A stretch of 64,000 nt of DNA from Streptomyces spiroverticillatus (GCA_014650415.1 BMUX01000002.1:434001-498000), one strand, 5' to 3'. Shown: positions 19,267-27,517, counted from the stretch's first letter. Translations and numbers: made by a program. Notes: generated from the sequence alone by a model not told the origin.

Positions 19267-20169
19267 ATGAGCACCGCAGATACCCCCACCCAGTTCCCCG
19301 CCGACTTCCCGGCCTCCCGCAATCCGGTCGGCGGCCACGTCCCCGTCGCCGGCGGACTCGCCTCCACCGGTCTGCCGTACGCCCGCGAGATGGGCGCGGA
19401 GGCCGTGCAGGTCTTCGTCGCCAACCCGCGCGGCTGGGCGACCCCCGTCGGGAATCCGGCGCAGGACGAGCAGTTCCGCGAGGCCTGCGCCGCCGAGCGC
19501 ATTCCGGCGTACGTCCACGCCCCGTACCTGATCAACTTCGGCTCGCACACGGAGGCGACCGTCGAGAAGTCCGTGGAGTCTCTGCGGCACTCGCTGCGCA
19601 GGGCCCGGGACATCGGTGCGCTGGGCGTCGTGGTGCACACCGGCTCGGCGACCGGCGGGCGCCCCCGCGAGGAGGCCCTGGCACAGGTGCGCACGCACAT
19701 GCTGCCGCTGCTGGAGGAGCTGACGCACGAGGACGACCCGTTCCTGCTGCTGGAGTCCACGGCCGGTCAGGGTTTCTCGCTGTGCTCGCGGACCTGGGAC
19801 TTCGGGCCGTACTTCGACGCCCTGGACCACCACCCGAAGCTGGGCGTCTGCCTGGACACCTGTCACATCTTCGCGGCGGGTCACGATCTCGCCGGGCCCG
19901 GTGGCATGAAGCAGACGCTGGACCTGCTGGTGGACACGGTCGGCGAGGGCCGCCTGAAGCTGATCCACGCCAACGACTCCAAGGACGTCACCGGCGCGCA
20001 CAAGGACCGGCACGAGAACATCGGTGCCGGTCACATCGGCGAGGACCCCTTCCGGGAGCTGTTCTCGCACCCGGCGACGGAGGGAGTGCCGCTGGTCATC
20101 GAGACGCCGGGCGGCAAGGAGGGGCATGCGGCGGACGTGGCGCGACTGAAGGAGCTGCGCACGGTCTGA
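19267..20169 (+). CDS. nfo: Deoxyribonuclease IV (AP endonuclease, Nfo type)
   Basis: 300 residues. AP endonucleases of this TIM-barrel family cleave abasic sites in base-excision repair using three zinc ions. Visible metal-site segments: VHAPYLINFGS, VVHTGSATGG, LLLESTAGQG, GVCLDTCHIFAAGHD, LIHANDSKD and DRHENIGAGHIG, then ETPGG near the end. Length is normal for the family. The ATG at 19267 lies just after the kinase terminator; the ribosome site is poor. Confidence 0.9.
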   Translation: MSTADTPTQFPADFPASRNPVGGHVPVAGGLASTGLPYAREMGAEAVQVFVANPRGWATPVGNPAQDEQFREACAAERIPAYVHAPYLINFGSHTEATVEKSVESLRHSLRRARDIGALGVVVHTGSATGGRPREEALAQVRTHMLPLLEELTHEDDPFLLLESTAGQGFSLCSRTWDFGPYFDALDHHPKLGVCLDTCHIFAAGHDLAGPGGMKQTLDLLVDTVGEGRLKLIHANDSKDVTGAHKDRHENIGAGHIGEDPFRELFSHPATEGVPLVIETPGGKEGHAADVARLKELRTV

Positions 20170-20185
20170 GGGATTCCCGAGACGC

Positions 20186-20214
20186 TTGAGGAATACCCCT
20201 GGGGGGTATACGGT
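20186..20214 (+). promoter_or_regulatory. Promoter overlapped by a CsoR-like copper operator
   Basis: ATACCCC-TGG-GGGGTAT (20193-20209) is a 7+7 palindrome of the form bound by the copper sensor CsoR (TACCC-n-GGGTA). It lies between TTGAGG (20186-20191) and TACGGT (20209-20214), which are 17 bp apart, so a bound repressor would block RNA polymerase. The site match is from memory of CsoR boxes; binding is untested. Confidence 0.7.
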
Positions 20215-20257
20215 TCCTGTCATCGACAGGGACCGCTACCTGAGTTGGGGGCACACC

Positions 20258-20863
20258 GTGCAGCACCACGAGGCACACGTTCACGGGGACCACGCGCAGC
20301 ACGAGGGCCACGCCGGACACCCGCAGGGGCAGCACGCCGGACACGGGGACCACGCGGCACACGGCGACCACGCCGGGCACGAGGGCCACGCGCAGCACGG
20401 GCACGCCCACGGCATCGCCGGCGGCAAGGTCACCTGGCGCGCGGCCGCCCAGGCCACCCTGCACTGCCTGACCGGGTGCGCCATCGGCGAGATCCTCGGC
20501 ATGGTGATCGGCACCGCGCTCGGCTGGGGCAACGTACCGACGATGATCCTGGCCATCGTGCTGGCCTTCTTCTTCGGTTACGCGCTCACCCTGCGCGGCA
20601 TCCTCAAGGCGGGCGTCGACTTCCGTACGGCCTTCAAGGTCGCCCTCGCCGCCGACACCCTGTCGATCGCGGTGATGGAGCTGATCGACAACGGCGTGAT
20701 CGCCTTCTGGCCCGGCGCGATGGACGCCCATCTGACCGACGGGCTGTTCTGGGCGGTGCTCGCGATCGCCCTCGGGGTCGCCTTCGTGATCACCACACCG
20801 GTGAACAAGTGGATGATCGGGCGCGGCAAGGGGCACGCGGTGGTGCACCAGTACCACCACTGA
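20258..20863 (+). CDS. His-rich DUF4396 membrane protein, probably copper-responsive
   Basis: 201 residues. The first 50 or so are packed with His (HGDHAQHEGHAGH and similar units), a likely metal-binding tail. A DUF4396 membrane domain with about four helices follows (ATLHCLTGCAIGEILGMVIG, MILAIVLAFFFGYALTLRG, LIDNGVIAFWPGAM, VLAIALGVAFVITTPVNKWMIGRG). A Cys-x3-Cys lies in the first helix. The start is GTG at 20258 behind GGGGG; the in-frame codon at 20186 lies inside the promoter and cannot be used. The CsoR-like box suggests induction by copper. Function is otherwise unknown. Confidence 0.8.
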   Translation: MQHHEAHVHGDHAQHEGHAGHPQGQHAGHGDHAAHGDHAGHEGHAQHGHAHGIAGGKVTWRAAAQATLHCLTGCAIGEILGMVIGTALGWGNVPTMILAIVLAFFFGYALTLRGILKAGVDFRTAFKVALAADTLSIAVMELIDNGVIAFWPGAMDAHLTDGLFWAVLAIALGVAFVITTPVNKWMIGRGKGHAVVHQYHH

Positions 20864-20893
20864 GCACCGCGCACGCAGGACGGCTCCGGGCTG

Positions 20894-21535
20894 CTACAGC
20901 TCGGGGCCGTCTCCCGGTTCCTCCTGGTAGGAGTAGCGCTGCTCACGCCAGGGGTCGCCGATGTTGTGGTAGCCGCGCTCCTCCCAGAAGCCGCGGCGGT
21001 CGGCGGTCATGTACTCGATGCCGCGGACCCACTTGGGGCCCTTCCACGCGTACAGGTGCGGGACGACCAGGCGCAGCGGAAAGCCGTGTTCGGCGGTGAG
21101 CAGGTCGTCGCCCTTGTGCGTGGCGAGGATGGTGCGCTCGTCCGTGAAGTCCTTGATGCGGATGTTGGCGCTGTAGCCGTACTCGGCCCAGACCATGACG
21201 TGCGTGACACCGGGGGCGGGCGGCGCGAGGTCCAGGATCGTACGGGCGGCAACGCCACCCCATTCGGCCCCCAGCATGCTGAATTTCGTGACGCAGTGGA
21301 GATCGGCGACGACGGTGTCGAAGGGGAGCGCCGAAAACTCTTCGTGGTTCCAGCAGTGCTTCTCGCCGTCCGCGGTCGCGCCGAAGACGCGGAATTCCCA
21401 GCGGTCGGGCTTGAACTTGGGGACGGGCCCGTAGTGGGTGACCGGCCAGCCGCGCTGCAGCCGCTGTCCCGGCGGAAGCTCGGAGTGCTCGATGTCGCGG
21501 TATTCCCGGCTTTCCGGCTGACCCATGTCATCCAT
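20894..21535 (-). CDS. Sulfite-oxidase-like molybdopterin oxidoreductase
   Basis: 213 residues with a molybdopterin-binding sulfite oxidase domain: the molybdenum-ligand Cys is likely Cys81 in VADLHCVTKFS, followed by LVVPHLYAWKGPKWVRGIEYM, typical of the YedY/MsrP and plant-type sulfite oxidase fold. No signal peptide is visible, so it is probably cytosolic, unlike MsrP. The ATG at 21533-21535 is used; ATG at codon 4 is possible and neither has a strong ribosome site. It is divergent from bfr and convergent with the DUF4396 gene. Confidence 0.82.
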   Translation of the reverse strand: MDDMGQPESREYRDIEHSELPPGQRLQRGWPVTHYGPVPKFKPDRWEFRVFGATADGEKHCWNHEEFSALPFDTVVADLHCVTKFSMLGAEWGGVAARTILDLAPPAPGVTHVMVWAEYGYSANIRIKDFTDERTILATHKGDDLLTAEHGFPLRLVVPHLYAWKGPKWVRGIEYMTADRRGFWEERGYHNIGDPWREQRYSYQEEPGDGPEL

Positions 21536-21681
21536 GGTGACAGACCGCGAGGGGTGGTCATGACCGGGTCTGGGCCGATTCGGGCAACTCCTACTAAGGA
21601 GGCACTTACTGGACGGCCTCCGAGAACCGGTGCAAGGATGCGCGCAATCTGCCCGGTCCCCCCCCTGGAAGGAGCCCAGCG

Positions 21682-22164
21682 ATGCAGGGCGACCCCGAGG
21701 TCATTGAATTTCTCAACGAGCAGCTGACCGCCGAACTGACGGCGATCAACCAGTACTTCCTCCACGCGAAGATGCAGGACAACTTCGGCTGGACCAAGCT
21801 CGCGAAGTACACGCGCGCCGAGTCCTTCGACGAGATGAAGCACGCGGAGATTCTTACCGACCGCATCCTCTTCCTCGAAGGGCTGCCCAATTACCAGCGC
21901 CTCTTCCACGTACGGATCGGCCAGACGGTCACCGAGATGTTCCAGGCGGACCGCATGATCGAGGTCGAGGCGATCGACCGGCTGAAGCGCGGTGCGGAGG
22001 TCATGCGGGGCAAGGGCGACATCACGTCGGCCAAGATCTTCGAGGACATCCTCGCGGACGAGGAGCACCACATCGACTACCTCGACACCCAGCTGGAGCT
22101 GGTCGAGAAGCTCGGTGAGCCGCTCTACATCGCCCAGCTGATCGAGCAGCCGAGCGAGGCCTGA
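21682..22164 (+). CDS. bfr: Bacterioferritin
   Basis: 160 residues. It forms the 24-subunit iron-storage shell. The ferroxidase ligands Glu18, Glu51 and His54 and the haem ligand Met52 (EMKHAE) are all in place. The ATG follows GGAAGGAG at 7 nt. It converges with bfd 30 bp away. Bfd reduces Bfr haem to release stored iron, so the pair stores and mobilises iron. No iron box was found upstream of bfr itself. Confidence 0.95.
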   Translation: MQGDPEVIEFLNEQLTAELTAINQYFLHAKMQDNFGWTKLAKYTRAESFDEMKHAEILTDRILFLEGLPNYQRLFHVRIGQTVTEMFQADRMIEVEAIDRLKRGAEVMRGKGDITSAKIFEDILADEEHHIDYLDTQLELVEKLGEPLYIAQLIEQPSEA

Positions 22165-22194
22165 AAGCCGCTCTCGCAGCCGTAGGGACAGGCC

Positions 22195-22440
22195 CTAGGC
22201 GGCTTCGTCGAGGGCGATCTTGTCCGGCTGGTCGGTGACGGCCGACAGCTCGCGCTGGGCGATCAGCTCGCGGCGCGGGCAGGCTCCCCGGCCCAGCAGG
22301 CCCTGGATCGTACGGACGCAGTTGCCGCAGTCCGTGCCGGCCTTGGTGACGGAGGCTATCTGGCGCGGGGTGCACGCTCCGGCGGCGGCGTGAGCCTTGA
22401 TCTGCTGGTCGGTCACGCCGAAGCAGGAGCAGACGAACAC
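22195..22440 (-). CDS. bfd: Bacterioferritin-associated ferredoxin
   Basis: 81 residues with the [2Fe-2S] cysteine set of BFD-like proteins: C4-x-C6 (CSCFG) and C38-x2-C41 (CGNC). It likely donates electrons to bacterioferritin to release iron. The start is GTG at 22438-22440 after GAGGTG. The iron box 37 bp upstream predicts derepression when iron is scarce, consistent with a role in mobilising stored iron. Confidence 0.92.
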   Translation of the reverse strand: MFVCSCFGVTDQQIKAHAAAGACTPRQIASVTKAGTDCGNCVRTIQGLLGRGACPRRELIAQRELSAVTDQPDKIALDEAA

Positions 22441-22476
22441 GCGGACACCTCGATCCCACAGCCAGGCGATTCCTTG

Positions 22477-22496
22477 GTCAGGTAAACCTAACCTTA
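22477..22496 (-). promoter_or_regulatory. Iron box (DmdR/IdeR-type operator)
   Basis: On the minus strand TAAGGTTAGGTTTACCTGAC closely matches the DtxR-family consensus TTAGGTTAGGCTAACCTAA. It lies 37 bp upstream of bfd. Confidence 0.8.
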
Positions 22497-22531
22497 CCCG
22501 TGGCGAGGTGTGGGGGAAACCCCCGGTACGC

Positions 22532-22566
22532 CAGTGGGGCCCGGATCACAGATCCGGGCCCCACTG
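22532..22566 (-). terminator. Terminator of the DAHP synthase gene
   Basis: A perfect 16-bp stem (CAGTGGGGCCCGGATC at 22532-22547 with 22551-22566) and a 3-nt loop, just downstream of the DAHP synthase stop and before the bfd promoter. Confidence 0.8.
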
Positions 22567-22589
22567 CGCTGCGTTCGGACGCACCGTAC

Positions 22590-23942
22590 TTACTGTGCGC
22601 GGTACATCTCCGCCACCAGGAACGCCAGGTCGAGCGACTGGCTGCGGTTCAGGCGCGGGTCGCAGGCCGTCTCGTAGCGCTGGTGCAGGTCGTCGACGAA
22701 GATCTCGTCGCCGCCGCCCACGCACTCGGTGACGTCGTCACCGGTGAGCTCGACGTGGATGCCGCCCGGGTGGGTGCCCAGACCCTTGTGGACCTCGAAG
22801 AAGCCCTTGACCTCGTCCAGGACGTCGTCGAAACGGCGCGTCTTGTGACCGGAGGCGGCCTCGAAGGTGTTGCCGTGCATCGGGTCGGTCACCCACGCCA
22901 CGGTGGCACCGGAGGCGGTGACCTTCTCGACCAGCTCGGGCAGCTTGTCGCGGACCTTGTCGGCGCCCATGCGGACGATGAAGGTCAGCCGGCCGGGCTC
23001 GCGGTCCGGGTCCAGCTTGTCGATGTAGCCGAGCGCCTCGTCGACGGTGGTCGTGGGGCCGAGCTTGATGCCGATCGGGTTGCGGATCTTCGAGGCGAAC
23101 TCGATGTGCGCGCCGTCCATCTGACGGGTGCGCTCGCCGATCCAGACCATGTGGCCGGACACGTCGTAGAGGTTGCCCGTGCGCGAGTCCACGCGGGTCA
23201 GCGCCGACTCGTAGTCCAGCAGCAGCGCCTCGTGGGAGGCGTAGAACTCCACCGTGCGGAACTCCGCCGGGTCGGTCCCGGCGGCCTTCATGAAGTTCAG
23301 CGCGTTGTCGATCTCGCGGGCGAGCTGCTCGTAGCGCTGGCCGGACGGCGAGTTCTTCACGAAGTCCTGGTTCCAGGCGTGCACCTGGCGCAGGTCCGCG
23401 TAACCGCCGGTGGTGAAGGCGCGCACGAGGTTGAGGGTGGACGCCGAGGCGTTGTACATCCTCTTGAGGCGCTCGGGGTCCGGGACCCGGGCCTCCTCGG
23501 TGAAGGCGAAACCGTTCACCGAGTCGCCCCGGTACGTCGGCAGGGTGACGCCGTCACGGGTCTCGGTGCCCTTGGAGCGCGGCTTGGAGTACTGGCCGGC
23601 GATCCGGCCCACCTTGACGACGGGCACGGACGCGGCGTACGTCAGCACGGCGCCCATCTGGAGGAGGGTCTTCAGCTTGTTGCGGATGTGGTCGGCGGAA
23701 ACGGCGTCGAAGGCCTCCGCGCAGTCGCCGCCCTGGAGCAGGAACGCCTCGCCCTTGGCGACGGCTCCCAGTCGGGCGCGCAGCTGGTCGCACTCGCCCG
23801 CGAAGACGAGTGGCGGATACGATTCGAGGTCCGCGACAACATCGCGCAGCGCCTCGGCATCGGGGTACTCGGGCTGCTGCGCCGCAGGAAGGTCGCGCCA
23901 GGTGTTGCCACCCTTGAGGGTGGTCTTCGCGTTCACGGTCAC
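22590..23942 (-). CDS. aroH: 3-deoxy-7-phosphoheptulonate synthase, class II
   Basis: 450 residues, the plant/actinobacterial type II DAHP synthase that starts the shikimate pathway from PEP and erythrose 4-phosphate. Marks include QGGDCAEAF, GRIAGQYSKPRS, GHMVWIGERTRQMDGAH, NPIGIKLGPTTT, RMGADKVRDKLP, TDPMHGNTF and GGIHVELTGDDVTECVGG. The start is GTG at 23940-23942 with TAGGCT 6 nt upstream and no ribosome site (leaderless candidate); GTG at codon 3 is an alternative. It stands near trpEG and trpD but is transcribed separately. The symbol follows Streptomyces usage. Confidence 0.94.
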   Translation of the reverse strand: MTVNAKTTLKGGNTWRDLPAAQQPEYPDAEALRDVVADLESYPPLVFAGECDQLRARLGAVAKGEAFLLQGGDCAEAFDAVSADHIRNKLKTLLQMGAVLTYAASVPVVKVGRIAGQYSKPRSKGTETRDGVTLPTYRGDSVNGFAFTEEARVPDPERLKRMYNASASTLNLVRAFTTGGYADLRQVHAWNQDFVKNSPSGQRYEQLAREIDNALNFMKAAGTDPAEFRTVEFYASHEALLLDYESALTRVDSRTGNLYDVSGHMVWIGERTRQMDGAHIEFASKIRNPIGIKLGPTTTVDEALGYIDKLDPDREPGRLTFIVRMGADKVRDKLPELVEKVTASGATVAWVTDPMHGNTFEAASGHKTRRFDDVLDEVKGFFEVHKGLGTHPGGIHVELTGDDVTECVGGGDEIFVDDLHQRYETACDPRLNRSQSLDLAFLVAEMYRAQ

Positions 23943-23948
23943 CCGGCC

Positions 23949-23954
23949 AGCCTA
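23949..23954 (-). promoter_or_regulatory. -10 box of a probable leaderless aroH promoter
   Basis: TAGGCT on the minus strand ends 6 nt before the GTG start; no clear -35 and no Shine-Dalgarno sequence. Confidence 0.5.
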
Positions 23955-23984
23955 CGGGGTGTACAAGGGTGCTCCGCGCAACGC

Positions 23985-25259
23985 TCACAAGCTGAGACGG
24001 CGCGTCCACTTCCAGTGGCCGGGAACCTTCAGGGTCGCGCCGGGCCTGCCGTCCTCGGCCCCGGCCAGCGGCACGCGCGCGCTGAACGGCGCGTCGGCCA
24101 CCCGCAGGGCCAGTTCCCACTCCCCCGGTTCCGCGGCTCCCAGCGGTGCCGACAGGGTGAACCGGTCGCCCGCGTGCCGGGTGATCCGCAGGCCTTCGAG
24201 TACGACGCTGCGCTCGTCCCGCACCAGCAGCAGGTCCAGCTCCGCCTGCGCCGGGCAGCCGGGCAGGGTCACCGCCGCGGTGACGTGCGGAGCGAACAGG
24301 GGGCGCCGGGTGACGGCGACACGGGCGTCCGCGCCGAGCCGGTGGCGGCGGGCGCCGACGTCGAGGTTGAGGTGGTGGTGCGGCACGGAGGCGTAGACCG
24401 TCGCCGGGACGACGGGGGTGGCGCCGCCGCCGGTGAGGTGCGGGACGGGCTCGGGGAGGTCGTCCGGCGCGCACAGCCAGGCGGTGCGGGTGAGGCCGCC
24501 GGCGGTGACCCGGATCCGCAGGGTCCAGTTGCCGTCGGCGAGCGGGCCCCGGACGCCGTCGGCGCGCGCCGGGTCGGGCACGGCCGCGGGGTCGAGAACG
24601 GCCGAATAGCGCCCGACCGCGTCCCGGGCCGCGGTCAGTTCGATCTCCGTGCCGCCCACGCCGCCGTGGCGCAGCAGCAGCACGACCTCCTGGAGCGGTC
24701 CCTCGGTGTGGGTGAGCCCCGCGGTGCCCGACAGACGCAGGCGGCCGTCGCTCCAGCGCGGCAGTGCGGGCGTCTGGTGCACGACGACGCGGGCGGCGGC
24801 CGGGACGTCGTGGCCGGCCGGGTAGTGGCAGACGCGGTCGACGGCGACGGTGACGCTCTCGCCGTCCGAGGGGGCGCTCCGGCGCAGGACGCAGGCTTCG
24901 CCGTCACCGGCGCTGCGGCCGTGCGCCTGGTCCGCGCCGCTGTCCTCGGCCGCCGCCACCAGGTGCTCCAGGGCGTCGGGGGCGAGGCGGTCGGCGGGGT
25001 CGAGGAGCAGGACGTACGCGCCCTGTGCGTGGCGGGACTCGTGCTCCTGCGCGGACTCCGTGACGACGCGTATCTGCGTCCGGTGCGGTGCGAGCGCGGT
25101 CACCCAGTCGGCGCCGGGGCCCTCGCCCCGTACGACGGCGACCACATCCACCTCTCGCGGCGCGAGCGTCTGGGCGAAGAGCGACGAGAAACAGCCGTCC
25201 AGCAGGGTGGGGTCCGCGTCGCCGGGCACCGGGACGATCACGCTGACACGAGGAGCCAC
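23985..25259 (-). CDS. Glycosyltransferase family 2-like protein with C-terminal beta domains
   Basis: 424 residues. The N-terminus is a GT-A fold (RVSVIVPVPGDADPTLLDGCFSSLFAQTL, then YVLLLDPADRLAPDALEHL carrying the metal-binding acidic motif). About 250 residues rich in predicted beta strands follow, of a kind found C-terminal to surface-polymer transferases. The start is GTG at 25257-25259 with GGAAGGTG 7 nt upstream. There is no membrane segment or signal. The acceptor is unknown. It lies 42 bp upstream of the DAHP synthase gene, but that gene seems to have its own promoter. Confidence 0.75.
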   Translation of the reverse strand: MAPRVSVIVPVPGDADPTLLDGCFSSLFAQTLAPREVDVVAVVRGEGPGADWVTALAPHRTQIRVVTESAQEHESRHAQGAYVLLLDPADRLAPDALEHLVAAAEDSGADQAHGRSAGDGEACVLRRSAPSDGESVTVAVDRVCHYPAGHDVPAAARVVVHQTPALPRWSDGRLRLSGTAGLTHTEGPLQEVVLLLRHGGVGGTEIELTAARDAVGRYSAVLDPAAVPDPARADGVRGPLADGNWTLRIRVTAGGLTRTAWLCAPDDLPEPVPHLTGGGATPVVPATVYASVPHHHLNLDVGARRHRLGADARVAVTRRPLFAPHVTAAVTLPGCPAQAELDLLLVRDERSVVLEGLRITRHAGDRFTLSAPLGAAEPGEWELALRVADAPFSARVPLAGAEDGRPGATLKVPGHWKWTRRLSL

Positions 25260-25399
25260 AGAGCAACACCTTCCGAGGGCCGGGCCACCCTCGTACCGGT
25301 AGTGCGCGGGTCCGCCTTGGCGAAACATAAGGCCCGGAAGCCCCTGTTGAGGAGAGTTTTCGAACAATTGAGTTGCGGGCGTGCGGTCCGTGCGTGGGG

Positions 25400-25405
25400 T
25401 AGGGT
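25400..25405 (+). promoter_or_regulatory. -10 box of the trp leader transcript
   Basis: TAGGGT ends 7 nt before the ATG of the leader peptide, so the leader peptide appears to be translated from a leaderless mRNA. A -35 hexamer is not clear. Confidence 0.55.
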
Positions 25406-25412
25406 GCGGCAC

Positions 25413-25475
25413 ATGTTCGCGCAGAAGACCCAGATCCAGAACTGGTGGTGGACCGCTCATCCGGCGGCCCACTGA
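25413..25475 (+). CDS. trpL: trp operon leader peptide with three consecutive Trp codons
   Basis: A 20-codon ORF with TGG TGG TGG at codons 11-13 (QNWWWTAHP), followed 25 bp downstream by a GC hairpin and T-rich run, and then by trpEG. This is the arrangement of ribosome-mediated attenuation: stalling at Trp codons when charged tRNA-Trp is scarce should stop the terminator forming. Streptomyces trp genes are known to carry such leaders. The ATG is 7 nt downstream of TAGGGT and has no Shine-Dalgarno sequence. Confidence 0.93.
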   Translation: MFAQKTQIQNWWWTAHPAAH

Positions 25476-25500
25476 TCGCGCGTACATCCACTGACGCAGA

Positions 25501-25531
25501 GGCCGCCCCAGGAGGGCGGCCCTTTCTGTTT
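25501..25531 (+). terminator. trp attenuator (intrinsic terminator)
   Basis: GGCCGCCC (25501-25508) pairs with GGGCGGCC (25514-25521) around a 5-nt loop, followed by CTTTCTGTTT. It lies between the leader peptide stop and the trpEG start. Confidence 0.88.
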
Positions 25532-25572
25532 CCCGGCCGTTCCTCCGGCTCCACACCCGGAAGGAACCCCCG

Positions 25573-27480
25573 ATGTCTCTCCCCCACTCCGTGCTGTCCC
25601 GTCTCCTCGACGACGACTGCCCGCCCTTCGCACTGCTGCGCCGCCGCACTCCCGGACGCGACCTGGACACCGTCGAGGTGCTCATCGGCGCGGTGCACGA
25701 GGCCCAGCGGCTCGCCGACCTGCCGACCGGTGAAGACGGGCGTCCGGTGCTGGCGCTGATCCCGTTCCGCCAGATCAGGGAGCGCGGTTTCGACGTGCGC
25801 AACGACGGGACGCCGCTGAGCGTGCTGGTCGCGGACGAGACGCACGAACTCCCCCTGGAGGACGTGCTGTCCGCGCTTCCCTCGCACCGGGTCCGGGTGG
25901 AGGACGGCGGCTTCGACGTCGCCGACGAGGAGTACGCGAGGATCGTTCAACGAGTCATCGATTCGGAGATCGGCAGCGGTGAAGGGGCGAACTTCGTCAT
26001 CCGGCGCACCTACACCGGTGCGATCCCCGGCTTCGGCAGGGCGGACGCGCTGGCACTGTTCCGGCGGCTGCTGGACGGGGAGCGGGGCGCGTACTGGACG
26101 TACGTCGTGCACACGGGCGAGAGGGTGCTGGTGGGCGCGAGCCCCGAGGTGCATGTGCGGATGTCCGGCGGGACGGTCGTGATGAACCCCATCAGCGGCA
26201 CCTACCGCTACCCGGCCGGTGGCCCCACCCCCGACGACCTGCTGGACTTCCTCGCCGACCCGAAGGAGACCGAGGAGCTCTCGATGGTCGTCGACGAGGA
26301 GCTGAAGATGATGTGCACCGTCGGCGACATGGGCGGTGTGGTCGTCGGCCCGCGCCTGAAGGAGATGGCCCACCTCGCGCACACCGAGTACGAGCTGCGC
26401 GGGCGCAGTTCCCTGGACGTGCGGGAGGTGCTGCGCGAGACGATGTTCGCCGCGACGGTGACCGGTTCGCCGGTGCAGAACGCGTGCCGGGTGATCGAAC
26501 GGTACGAGCCCCTCGGGCCGGACGGTGTGGGGCGCGGCTACTACGCGGGGGCACTGGCGCTGCTGGACCGCGACGCCTCCGGGGCACAGACCCTGGATTC
26601 GCCGATCCTCATCCGTACCGCCGACATCTCCCCGGACGGCCGGCTGCGGGTGCCGGTCGGCGCCACGCTCGTACGGCACTCGGACCCCGCGTCGGAGGTG
26701 GCCGAGACGCACGCCAAGGCGGCGGGCGTGCTGACGGCTCTGGGGGTACGTCCCGGACGCCCCCGGGACGAGGCCGTGCGGCCCCTGCTGGCGGAGGACG
26801 CGCGGGTGCGGGCGGCGCTGGACGGGCGGCGGGCGGGGCTCTCGCCGTTCTGGCTGCGGATGCAGGAGCGGGAGCGGACGCTGACGGGGCACGCCCTGGT
26901 GGTGGACGCGGAGGACACCTTCACGGCGATGCTGGCGCACGTACTGCGCTCGTCGGGACTGGAGGTCACCGTGCGGCGCTTCGACGAACCGGGGCTGCGG
27001 GAGGCCGCGCTGGCGCACCGGGGGCCGGTGGTGCTCGGCCCCGGGCCCGGGAACCCGGAGGACGCGGCGGACCCGAAGATGCGGTTCCTGCGGGCGCTCA
27101 CGGCGGACCTGCTGAGCGGGCATGCGCACGGGGTGCTCGGGGTGTGCCTGGGGCACGAGCTGATCGCGGCGGAGCTGGGGCTGCGCATCGCGCGCAAGGA
27201 GGTTCCGTACCAGGGGGCGCAGGAGCGGGTGGTGCTCTTCGGGGTGCCGGAGACGGTCGGGTTCTACAACAGCTTCACGGCGGTGTGCGACACGGCGGAG
27301 GCGACCGAGCTGGCGGCGCACGGGGTGGAGGTCTCCCGCAACCACGGCACCGGGGAACTGCACGCACTGCGGGGGCCCGGTTTCGCCTCCGTGCAGTTCC
27401 ATCCGGAGTCGGTGCTCAGTCTGCGCGGTGCGGCAGTGGTGACACGGCTGCTGGAGGCGTTCGTGCCGACAGGGGTGTGA
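25573..27480 (+). CDS. trpE: Anthranilate synthase, fused TrpE-TrpG
   Basis: 635 residues. The N-terminal 400 or so are the chorismate-using component (NPISGTYRYPAGG, DEELKMMCTVGDMGG, VTGSPVQNACRVI, GYYAGALALLD). A glutamine amidotransferase domain follows, with catalytic Cys525 in GVCLGHE and the His-x-Glu part in FHPES near the C-terminus. It converts chorismate and glutamine to anthranilate. The short N-terminus lacks an obvious LLES tryptophan-binding motif, so feedback inhibition is uncertain, whereas transcription is attenuated. AAGGAA precedes the ATG. The 3' end is repeated in tandem. Confidence 0.93.
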   Translation: MSLPHSVLSRLLDDDCPPFALLRRRTPGRDLDTVEVLIGAVHEAQRLADLPTGEDGRPVLALIPFRQIRERGFDVRNDGTPLSVLVADETHELPLEDVLSALPSHRVRVEDGGFDVADEEYARIVQRVIDSEIGSGEGANFVIRRTYTGAIPGFGRADALALFRRLLDGERGAYWTYVVHTGERVLVGASPEVHVRMSGGTVVMNPISGTYRYPAGGPTPDDLLDFLADPKETEELSMVVDEELKMMCTVGDMGGVVVGPRLKEMAHLAHTEYELRGRSSLDVREVLRETMFAATVTGSPVQNACRVIERYEPLGPDGVGRGYYAGALALLDRDASGAQTLDSPILIRTADISPDGRLRVPVGATLVRHSDPASEVAETHAKAAGVLTALGVRPGRPRDEAVRPLLAEDARVRAALDGRRAGLSPFWLRMQERERTLTGHALVVDAEDTFTAMLAHVLRSSGLEVTVRRFDEPGLREAALAHRGPVVLGPGPGNPEDAADPKMRFLRALTADLLSGHAHGVLGVCLGHELIAAELGLRIARKEVPYQGAQERVVLFGVPETVGFYNSFTAVCDTAEATELAAHGVEVSRNHGTGELHALRGPGFASVQFHPESVLSLRGAAVVTRLLEAFVPTGV

Positions 27481-27517
27481 AGGCCGACAGGGGTGTGAAA
27501 GCCGACGGGGGTGCGAG
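27465..27517 (+). repeat. 18-bp tandem repeat of the trpE 3' end
   Basis: Three copies start at 27465, 27483 and 27501 with 18-bp spacing. The first contains the last codons and stop of trpE (GCCGACAGGGGTGTGA); the second is identical over 17 nt, stop codon included; the third has two differences. Confidence 0.9.

Noticed and set aside
22500..25475. A 991-codon open frame on the plus strand
   Set aside because: It is antisense to the DAHP synthase and glycosyltransferase genes. Its last 20 codons happen to be the trp leader peptide, which is read from its own start.
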